Origin: Clostridiales bacterium UBA1206 | Lineage (GTDB): Bacteria; Bacillota; Clostridia; Oscillospirales; CAG-382 | Assembly: GCA_002310055.1 (NCBI GenBank) | Contig: DBXS01000004.1 | Span: 16,555-43,371 of the forward strand | Direction: 5' to 3' | DNA: 26,817 nucleotides | Shown here: positions 21,130 to 26,817 of the stretch, one piece after another | How the letters are laid out: each line of letters starts with the position of its first letter | How positions within the stretch are numbered: position 1 is the first letter of the stretch | Made by a program: the position numbers and the translations under genes | The notes under the pieces: generated by a model | What the model saw: only the letters and a program-made list of their open reading frames with translations | Databases searched by the model: none | Told to the model about the DNA's origin: nothing

Positions 21130-22005
21130 TTATTTGCTCTTTTTAACGATGACGGCGCCGCCGAGAGCGAGCGCGGAAACGACTGCAAGAGCGATGATGC
21201 CCGCGTCGCCGGTGGTCGGGGTGACGGGTTTGGATTCTTCAGCGGGTTTGGATTCTTCGGCAGGGGTGGATTCCTCCGCGGGAGTGGATTCTTCGGCGGG
21301 AGTGGATTCTTCCGCGGGAGTGGATTCCTCGGCGGGAGTGGATTCCTCGGCGGGTTCGGATTCGTCGACGATCACGACGTCAGCGGCGATGACCGCGAAT
21401 TCGGTGAAGCCGTGCCATTCCCAGATGGGAACGTCGGAAAAAGGAGAATCGCCGTAAGCGAAGGAAAGGCGAACGTATTTGCCGGTAACGGTCTTGCCGA
21501 GTTCGATGGTGTGGATGTTGACCGCGTATTCATCGGTAGCGGCTTCGCCTTCGAGTTTATAGTCGCCCACGAGATCCCAGTCGGTGCCGTTTGCGGAAAC
21601 TTCTATGCCGACGTTATTGTCCTTGGGGAAGCCTATCATATACATATAAGCTTCGTAAAGGCCGATCTTGACGGTTTCGAAAGTAGAAGTCTCTTTGAAT
21701 TCGATGGTGTAGGAATATTCGGGATGCATGCTGGCGTCGTCGCGGTGTTTGTTCTGAACGAGCACAAGTCCCTTTGCCTGATGGTTAGTCTCGGTGCCTT
21801 CGTGGAAATCGCCGTCGTAAAGGCAGCTGTTGTCGGTGCCGCCGCCGCGGACGGATTCTTCGACGTCGCCTTCGACCGCCGCTTTGAAAGTTACGCTCTG
21901 GATCTCGACCAGAGTTTCTTCTTCGTCTTCGCCTTCCGCAAATACGCCGAACGCGCAGGTGCAGACCAGAGCGAGAACGAGAAGCGTGCAGATGAGTTTT
22001 TTCAT
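21130..22005 (-). CDS. Surface protein 4: discoidin-like domain, expanded STPAEE repeat, PTTGD tail
   Basis: A 291-residue secreted protein, the shortest of the four. The signal peptide ends near GVFA/EG. One beta-rich discoidin-like domain (about 35-205) has YSYTIEFKETSTFETVKIGL, VGIEVSANGTDWDLVGDY, VTGKYVRLSFAYGDS and GFTEFAVIAADV. About eight six-residue units of SxPAEE type, five of them exactly STPAEE, form the stalk. The shared tail KPVTPTTGDAG, a hydrophobic helix and KKSK occupy 259-291. The start at 22005 is preceded by AAAGGAAAA. Upstream in-frame starts, up to 22149, lie before the promoter and are rejected. It has its own promoter and terminator. Confidence 0.85.
   Translation of the reverse strand: MKKLICTLLVLALVCTCAFGVFAEGEDEEETLVEIQSVTFKAAVEGDVEESVRGGGTDNSCLYDGDFHEGTETNHQAKGLVLVQNKHRDDASMHPEYSYTIEFKETSTFETVKIGLYEAYMYMIGFPKDNNVGIEVSANGTDWDLVGDYKLEGEAATDEYAVNIHTIELGKTVTGKYVRLSFAYGDSPFSDVPIWEWHGFTEFAVIAADVVIVDESEPAEESTPAEESTPAEESTPAEESTPAEESTPAEESKPAEESKPVTPTTGDAGIIALAVVSALALGGAVIVKKSK
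21232..21359. repeat. 18-bp tandem repeat, about 7 copies, coding for STPAEE
   Basis: The unit on the plus strand is GGATTCTTCGGCGGGAGT, with synonymous variants (TTC/TCC, GGC/CGC). It is in frame in surface protein 4. Several adjacent units are identical or differ by 1-2 bases, so copy number may change by slippage or recombination. Confidence 0.85.
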
Positions 22006-22026
22006 AATGTTTTCCTTTCTTAAATT

Positions 22027-22042
22027 AAGTGTAGAAACACTT
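22027..22042. repeat. Inverted repeat at the surface protein 4 transcript start
   Basis: A perfect AAGTGT-AGAA-ACACTT palindrome lies 11 nt beyond the -10 box and 21 nt before the start codon. It is an operator or 5' RNA hairpin candidate, and the position matches the repeats of the sister genes. Confidence 0.55.
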
Positions 22043-22053
22043 TTTCTGCCTAC

Positions 22054-22082
22054 AATATAGCACAACAGAAACGCTTTGTCAA
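22054..22082 (-). promoter_or_regulatory. Promoter of surface protein 4
   Basis: Minus strand TTGACA (22077-22082), a 17-nt spacer and extended -10 TGCTATATT (TATATT at 22054-22059). Confidence 0.83.
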
Positions 22083-22092
22083 TAGTTTGGCA

Positions 22093-22120
22093 AAAAAAGC
22101 AAATAACGTATTGCTTTTTT
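22093..22120. repeat. A/T-tracted hairpin between divergent promoters
   Basis: AAAAAAGCAA and TTGCTTTTTT arms (10 bp) enclose an 8-nt centre, between the surface protein 4 promoter and the MATE promoter. It could insulate the two divergent units or bind a regulator. Its function is not shown by the sequence. Confidence 0.5.
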
Positions 22121-22134
22121 ATTTGCGTTTGGGG

Positions 22135-22164
22135 TTGCTTTTTTTGCAAAAGGGGTGATATAAT
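22135..22164 (+). promoter_or_regulatory. Promoter of the MATE exporter gene
   Basis: A weak -35 TTGCTT (22135-22140), an 18-nt spacer and a perfect extended -10 TGATATAAT (TATAAT at 22159-22164). Confidence 0.65.
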
Positions 22165-22206
22165 AAGTATAAAGCTTATAATTATTCAATCGGGACTTTC
22201 TTGTAT

Positions 22207-23577
22207 ATGCGTATGAAAAAAATGGCGCCGAGCGCGGAAGCGCAGCACCGTCTTATGACGCAGACGCCCATGGCGAGGCTGATCGCGTCCATGGCGCTGC
22301 CGACGGTGGCGAGCCAGCTCATTACAATCGTATATAACACGGCGGACACGTATTTCGTTTCGCATATCGACACCAGCGCTTCGGCGGCGGTGGGCGTGGC
22401 TTTTTCGCTTATGTCCATTATCCACGCGTTCGGGTTCGGCGTGAGCATGGGCTCGGGCGCGCTGGTCAGCAAGCGGCTGGGCGAAAAGAAAGACGAAGAC
22501 GCCGCGGTCTACACCAACAGCGGACTTGCGCTGACCGTGGCGCTGGGGTTTTTGATACTCGCGCTGGGACTTCCCTTCGTTTCGCCGCTGATGACCCTGC
22601 TCGGTTCCACCGAAAGCATGCTCGGATATTCGTGCGATTACGCGCGCTGGATACTGATAGCGGCGCCGATATCGTGCGCGTCGTTTCTGCTCAACAACAC
22701 GATGCGCGCCGAAGGCAAAGCGGTGCTTTCGATGGTCGGCCTGTGCGTGGGCGGCATAATCAACATCGCGCTCGATCCGCTGTTCATATTCACGTTCGGC
22801 CTGGGGATATCGGGCGCGGCGCTCGCCACCGCAGCGAGCCAGACCGTGAGTTTTTGCGTGCTGTTTTCGTTTTATCTTATGAAAAAGACGATAATACGGC
22901 TCGATATCCGCAAAGTCAGCCGCAAGGCGCGCACTTATCTCGACATAGCGCGCGTGGGGTTCCCCACCGTCTGCCGCCAGGGAATGGCGAGCGTGGCGAG
23001 CGCGCTGCTAAACAACGCGGCGGGCGTTTACGGCGACTACGCCACCGCCGCGGTCACCATAGCGAACAAGGTGTATATGCTGGTGCGCAACGTGGTGCTG
23101 GGCATAGGCCAGGGATTCCAGCCCGTGGCGGGATACAATTTCGGCTACGGCGACAAGGCGCGCGTGAAAAAGGCGTTCAAGGTGTCGTGCGTGATGGGCA
23201 GCGCGCTGTGCGTCGCCGCCGCGCTCGTCATCTTCCCTTTCAGCGACGGCATAATCGGCTGGTTCCGCGACGACCCCGACGTTATCGCCGTGGGCGGAAG
23301 AGCGCTGCGGTATTTTTGCATAGCGATGCCGTTTCTGGCGTATTCGACTTTTGTGAACCAGATGTACCAGTGCCTGGGGTTCACGGCGGTGGCGACGCTG
23401 CTCGCTTCCTGCCGGCAGGGGATATTCTTTATTCCTTATATATTGATAATGCCGTCCGTGATCGGTATCGCCGCCATCGAGACTGTCCAGCCCGCGACCG
23501 ACCTGCTCACGTTCCTGGTCTCGATACCGTTCCATATTTGGTTCTTCAAAAAGGTGCTTGGGAAAAATACCGCCTGA
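22207..23577 (+). CDS. MATE-family multidrug/metabolite exporter
   Basis: A cation-coupled antiporter of the MATE family with about 456 residues and 12 predicted helices in two homologous bundles. N-terminal family motifs include MALPTVASQLITIVYNTADT and GVSMGSGALVSKRLGEKKDE. Further on come LNNTMRAEGKAVLSMVGL and the second-half block VLGIGQGFQPVAGYNFGYGD, which is characteristic of the MepA/DinF-like branch. It has no signal peptide. The start is uncertain. TTG 22201 has GGGA at 5 nt, ATG 22207 is chosen for its codon, and ATGs at 22213 and 22222 also fit. It is transcribed divergently from surface protein 4 and followed by a terminator. The substrate cannot be predicted. Confidence 0.92.
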   Translation: MRMKKMAPSAEAQHRLMTQTPMARLIASMALPTVASQLITIVYNTADTYFVSHIDTSASAAVGVAFSLMSIIHAFGFGVSMGSGALVSKRLGEKKDEDAAVYTNSGLALTVALGFLILALGLPFVSPLMTLLGSTESMLGYSCDYARWILIAAPISCASFLLNNTMRAEGKAVLSMVGLCVGGIINIALDPLFIFTFGLGISGAALATAASQTVSFCVLFSFYLMKKTIIRLDIRKVSRKARTYLDIARVGFPTVCRQGMASVASALLNNAAGVYGDYATAAVTIANKVYMLVRNVVLGIGQGFQPVAGYNFGYGDKARVKKAFKVSCVMGSALCVAAALVIFPFSDGIIGWFRDDPDVIAVGGRALRYFCIAMPFLAYSTFVNQMYQCLGFTAVATLLASCRQGIFFIPYILIMPSVIGIAAIETVQPATDLLTFLVSIPFHIWFFKKVLGKNTA

Positions 23578-23607
23578 CAGGGATATTCACCTTACCGAAA
23601 ACGAAAA

Positions 23608-23655
23608 ACCGGCCGGAAGCGGCGTATGCCGTTCCGGTCGGTATTGTTTTATCCG
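23608..23655. terminator. Bidirectional terminator between MATE and YfhO-like genes
   Basis: A 15-bp stem with one bulged G and one G-T pair (23608-23623 with 23628-23642) has loop GTAT. It is followed by TATTGTTTTAT on the plus strand and by GTTTTTCG-type sequence on the minus strand. Confidence 0.85.
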
Positions 23656-23661
23656 TTCGGA

Positions 23662-26523
23662 TCAGATAAACAGCGAAAGCAAATACTTCGCGTCGCCGCG
23701 GATGACCGTAAACGCCACGTACGCCGCCGCGGCGCACACGCCGAGCGCTATGGCAAGCGCAGCCATTCCGGCGCCCTTTTTCTTTTCGGTCTTATTGATC
23801 TGCTTAAGCGTCTTTGCGCCCAGCGCCGCGCCTATCGGCCCGAGCACTATCCCCACGAACGGGACCGCGAAGATCGAAACTATGAGCGATGTCTTTGCGC
23901 GGTTGAACAGTTTTTCGGGGTCGGCGGCGGGTTCCGGCTCGGTGTTTTCGGGCAGGAAGTATTCGGGGCATTCCACCTCTACGTAATCTTCCTTAAAGAA
24001 TTTATAGCTCGGTTTGAGCCCTTTTCTGCGGCAGACGAGCAGGTAAACGACGAGCACGATGACGCCGAACAGCGAAGCAAGCGCGCCCCAGAGCAGACCG
24101 GGGACGGAGTAGCTGAATTCTATGACGTAGTTGCCGTCGGCGCTGCCGGAGCATTCCACGCCCATAAATCCGTAAGTTACCTGACGGATATCCACCGGCT
24201 TGCCGTTGACCGTGGCGGACCAGCCGTCGTCGTACGGGACGGTGAACACCACGATATTGGGCGAATCGAGCGCTATTTCCGCCTTAAAGCTGCCGCCGTC
24301 GCGTTCGAAGCTCGAGCAGGTGCGGTTTTGCAGTTCGCCGACCGACTGGACATACGTCTGATAATTGGCGCTTGCGCGCTTGACGTAGCCTTCCTCGCCT
24401 TCGGGCGGGGTCTCGATCGCCTCGGTCATAAACGCGCGGTAATAGTCGGCCTCATCGTCCGGCACCACCAGATACGAGCAAAGCAGTATGTGGCGGTTGG
24501 ATTTGGCGATCTTTTCGAATTCGCTCTGCGTGATGAACGATTCGTACCAGAAGCCCATACTCACGAAATAGTCGTTTTCGTAAATATTGTAATTGTTCTG
24601 CGTTTGCTGCAGGTCGGTGAACGAAAGTCCGTTGTATTCGTCGGTGATATGCTTGCCGTTGCCTTTGTCGGAGCTGTTGCGCACGAGCGAATACTTGACG
24701 GAAAGGAACCCCAGAAGCCCGTATTTATCGTAAGTCGCGCGGCTGCCGACGTTGCGGGTGACGCCCACGGCTTCGTAGAAATTCATTATGGAAGGCGAAA
24801 CGACCGAGTGGAAGCATTCCACCGAGGGAGTCTCCCACGAAATCCCCAGGTTATCGAACACGCTGGTCATTTTGAACGTCTTGCTCTTGTATTCCGACTT
24901 TTTGCCGGTGCTCGGCATACCGTTATCCGGCGTGCGGTAGAAATCTATGCGGTAAAACTCTTCGCCGGGCATAGAGAATTCGCCTTCGACCGCCTCGTTC
25001 ACTATGCGTTCGGTGGATGTGGAATGCGATTTTCCGCAGAAGATGTGCACGTTGGCGTAGAGCACTATGATAAAGCACATCACGATAAGCAGCGCGTTGG
25101 TGAAATACTTGGTGCCGCGCAGCCGCTTGATCATAAAGTGCAGCAGTATCATACACGCCAGCGCTATGGCGACCGAAGCCCACAGGCGCGCCGCGAACGG
25201 TTCGCCGCCGAGCTGGTAGAAATCGTTGCTGTCTTCGGTGTTATGGAACCAGCGGAGACCGCAGTACGCGGTGATCGCGACTATTATCGCCGAATTCAGC
25301 GCAAGCCCGAACCCGAACTTGACCTTTTCGTCGTCGAGCGCCATTATCGTGACGACGACCGCCACGAGCACGAGCATATACATCCAGCGCGCGTAATAGT
25401 TGCTGTTGAAAAGGAAGAACGTGGAGTTGAGTATGGGCACCAGCGCAAATACCGCGAGCACCGGGACCATCCACGCAAGCAGCGATCTTTTGCGGTAACG
25501 CAGGTAGGCAAACACGCCCGACAGCCCGAACATCGGCAGCCACGCCGCGTTGGAAGACCAGCGCGCCGCGTGACCGTAGAAGAAGTTCACCCTAGACGGG
25601 ATATCCGGCGGGAAGAACAGCGACTGCAGTATGTGACCGTAACGGGTGACGTAAACTTTGCCGCTCTGCATATAGACGAGCATATCTTTAATGTCTTTGA
25701 ACTTGTACGAAAGGCGGTAGTTGCCCAGTATCGCCAGCGCGGCGGGCAGGAACAGCACCATCCCCATAACGACGCCCAGCACCGCCTCGAACGCGAGGAG
25801 ACCGAACCTTTTAAGCGTGAGCCGGTAGGATTTTTTGAACGCCCGGAACAGGAAATAGATAATGCAGAACACCACCTGCCCGGCGAACATAAAGTAGTTG
25901 CACGCGCAGTTTATGGCGACAGCCACGGCGAAAACGCCCTTGCGGTCGTTCTGCACCAGCTCTTCCATACCTATGAGCATAAGCGGGAACAGCGCCACGA
26001 CTTCGTGGAACTGGTTGAAGAACAGGTTATAGATCTGGAACCCGCAGAACGCGTACATCAGCGCGCCGATGACCGCGTAGTCCTTGTTCTTGACGAAACG
26101 TTTGAGGAACGCGTACGCGATGACCGCGGCGGCGACGAATTTGAGTATGTAGATAGGCCCCATAAGATACGGCGCCCACGACGCGGGGAACAGGCACATC
26201 AGCCAGAAGAAGGGCGAGCCGAGCAGATAATACGAGTAGCTGCCCACGAAGTTGCTGCCCAGGTCGGTGATCCAGTCCCACGTGACGGTCCCTTCGTGGA
26301 CCATACGCACGCAGTGTTCGTAGAACGGGACCTGCTGGACGTTATAATCGCCGTAATACAGGAATATGAGTTTTCCTGTCCGGGTGAGCTCGTATATCAT
26401 AGAAGGCAAAAGCACCAGCACCGCGAGCGCCAGCGAATACCAGAACACCCTTATGTAATTGCGGTAAGGGTCCTGCGCCAGTTCAAGCTCTTCCCTTTTT
26501 CGTTTATTAAACAGCTTTTTCAT
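23662..26523 (-). CDS. YfhO-family membrane protein (GT-C-like) with extra C-terminal domain
   Basis: A 953-residue multispanning protein of the YfhO family. In Bacillus, YfhO acts with CsbB-type enzymes in glycosylation of teichoic acid outside the membrane. After a short cytoplasmic N-terminus (1-27) it shows the family opening IFLYYGDYNVQQVPFYEH, then TWDWITDLGSNFVGSYSYYL with LGSPFFW, then many hydrophobic helices to about residue 490. An extracellular region follows, with the late block IVVFTVPYDDGWSATVNGKP and a membrane helix near 800-825. The last ~85 residues, from EKLFNRAKTSLIVSIFAV, add two more helices with GPIGAALGAKTLKQINKTEK between them, like DUF4190-type domains. The ATG at 26523 follows GGCGGGT. 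It is a single-gene unit. No CsbB or GtcA partner is in the window. Confidence 0.9.
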   Translation of the reverse strand: MKKLFNKRKREELELAQDPYRNYIRVFWYSLALAVLVLLPSMIYELTRTGKLIFLYYGDYNVQQVPFYEHCVRMVHEGTVTWDWITDLGSNFVGSYSYYLLGSPFFWLMCLFPASWAPYLMGPIYILKFVAAAVIAYAFLKRFVKNKDYAVIGALMYAFCGFQIYNLFFNQFHEVVALFPLMLIGMEELVQNDRKGVFAVAVAINCACNYFMFAGQVVFCIIYFLFRAFKKSYRLTLKRFGLLAFEAVLGVVMGMVLFLPAALAILGNYRLSYKFKDIKDMLVYMQSGKVYVTRYGHILQSLFFPPDIPSRVNFFYGHAARWSSNAAWLPMFGLSGVFAYLRYRKRSLLAWMVPVLAVFALVPILNSTFFLFNSNYYARWMYMLVLVAVVVTIMALDDEKVKFGFGLALNSAIIVAITAYCGLRWFHNTEDSNDFYQLGGEPFAARLWASVAIALACMILLHFMIKRLRGTKYFTNALLIVMCFIIVLYANVHIFCGKSHSTSTERIVNEAVEGEFSMPGEEFYRIDFYRTPDNGMPSTGKKSEYKSKTFKMTSVFDNLGISWETPSVECFHSVVSPSIMNFYEAVGVTRNVGSRATYDKYGLLGFLSVKYSLVRNSSDKGNGKHITDEYNGLSFTDLQQTQNNYNIYENDYFVSMGFWYESFITQSEFEKIAKSNRHILLCSYLVVPDDEADYYRAFMTEAIETPPEGEEGYVKRASANYQTYVQSVGELQNRTCSSFERDGGSFKAEIALDSPNIVVFTVPYDDGWSATVNGKPVDIRQVTYGFMGVECSGSADGNYVIEFSYSVPGLLWGALASLFGVIVLVVYLLVCRRKGLKPSYKFFKEDYVEVECPEYFLPENTEPEPAADPEKLFNRAKTSLIVSIFAVPFVGIVLGPIGAALGAKTLKQINKTEKKKGAGMAALAIALGVCAAAAYVAFTVIRGDAKYLLSLFI

Positions 26524-26564
26524 AAAAATTACCCGCCGTTAGGAATTTGTTGATTTATATACAC

Positions 26565-26593
26565 ATAATACCCTATTTTGCGCCTGTTGTCAA
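26565..26593 (-). promoter_or_regulatory. Promoter of the YfhO-like gene
   Basis: Minus strand TTGACA (26588-26593), a 17-nt spacer and TATTAT (26565-26570), about 42 nt before the start codon. Confidence 0.82.
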
Positions 26594-26817
26594 GCGAGAA
26601 ATCAAAAGTCGGCTGCGCGTATATCTTTAATGCCAACGCCCCGGCGAGCGTCGCCGTACATTTGTACGGCAGTCGAAGCTTTTAGACAAGCGCCTTTTTT
26701 GACGCCGGGAAGGAAACTGAACAAAAAAGCTATACCGGTGATTTGCCGGTATAGCTTTATGGAACCAGTATCTACCGGCGCGTAAATTTGCCGTATGCGC
26801 CAACGCTCCGGCATCAC
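26594..26817. other. Gene-free end of window with short repeats and hairpins
   Basis: No convincing gene. It holds a perfect 8-bp hairpin GCCGTACA-TT-TGTACGGC (26652-26669) and two near-identical copies of GCCAACGCCCCGG / GCCAACGCTCCGG (26631-26643 and 26800-26812). It also holds the terminator of an off-window minus-strand gene. A minus-strand open frame runs through all of this and is not credible. Confidence 0.6.
26723..26758 (-). terminator. Terminator of a minus-strand gene beyond the window
   Basis: A perfect 13-bp stem AAAGCTATACCGG (26726-26738) with 26746-26758 has a 7-nt loop. It is followed on the minus strand by TTTTGTTCAG. Confidence 0.85.

Noticed and set aside
21232..21359. 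CRISPR-like regular repeats
   Set aside because: The 18-bp units are head-to-tail without spacers and code in frame for a protein linker.
23626..26553. Very long plus-strand open frame antisense to the YfhO-like gene
   Set aside because: It is a shadow of the real gene caused by codon bias. It is rich in Arg/His, has no start site and runs over the YfhO terminator and promoter.
26602..26817. Minus-strand open frame of 71 codons at the window end
   Set aside because: It contains a 13-bp terminator hairpin and repeated sequence, has no ribosome site and no recognisable protein pattern.

Overview
The window looks like chromosomal DNA from an uncultured member of the Clostridia (Bacillota), moderately GC-rich. 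The signs are near-consensus SigA promoters with 17-nt spacers, strong AGGAGG-type ribosome binding sites, a T-box leader RNA, a Spo0J/Soj (ParB/ParA) pair followed by a clostridial-type serS, lipoproteins with Ser/Glu-rich linkers, and surface proteins ending in a PTTGD-type sorting-like tail. The genus cannot be fixed from sequence alone. The parA-parB-serS order suggests a place on the origin-proximal side of the chromosome.

Layout. (1) 1-4514, minus strand: housekeeping genes. These are serS (3' part cut by the window edge), parB and parA as one operon, then a membrane-anchored HtrA/DegP-type protease and the manganese exporter MntP. (2) 4603-12128, plus strand: a probable five-gene operon. 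A TrmO-type tRNA methyltransferase comes first, then a GH31 glycosidase, two tandem paralogous SGNH-hydrolase lipoproteins and an ABC-type solute-binding lipoprotein. A shared bidirectional terminator separates it from a convergent M3-like metallopeptidase lipoprotein (12193-13983, minus). Together these read as a small glycan/peptide-use locus: lipid-anchored esterases and a protease outside the membrane, a solute-binding protein for capture, and a cytoplasmic GH31. No permease genes are in the window. (3) 14121-16740, plus strand: a strong promoter and a T-box leader whose specifier triplet reads best as ATC (Ile). They precede a 752-residue fusion of XRE helix-turn-helix, cupin and AMP-forming acyl-CoA synthetase. 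This suggests uncharged-tRNA control of carboxylic acid activation for isoleucine synthesis. (4) 16766-22005, minus strand: four consecutive single-gene transcription units. Each has its own consensus promoter, an inverted repeat near the transcript start and (in three cases its own, in one a shared) terminator. They encode secreted proteins with carbohydrate-binding/discoidin-like domains, EESTPAEES linker repeats and a nearly identical C-terminal PTTGD + hydrophobic + KK tail. (5) 22207-23577, plus: a MATE-family exporter. (6) 23662-26523, minus: a large YfhO-type membrane protein with an extra C-terminal two-helix domain. The last 290 bases hold its promoter, a hairpin, short repeats and the terminator of a gene beyond the window.

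The most novel-looking elements are the Ile-type T-box on an HTH-cupin-acyl-CoA synthetase fusion, and the four-member surface-protein array with shared tails and transcript-start palindromes. The two double-domain SGNH lipoproteins come next.
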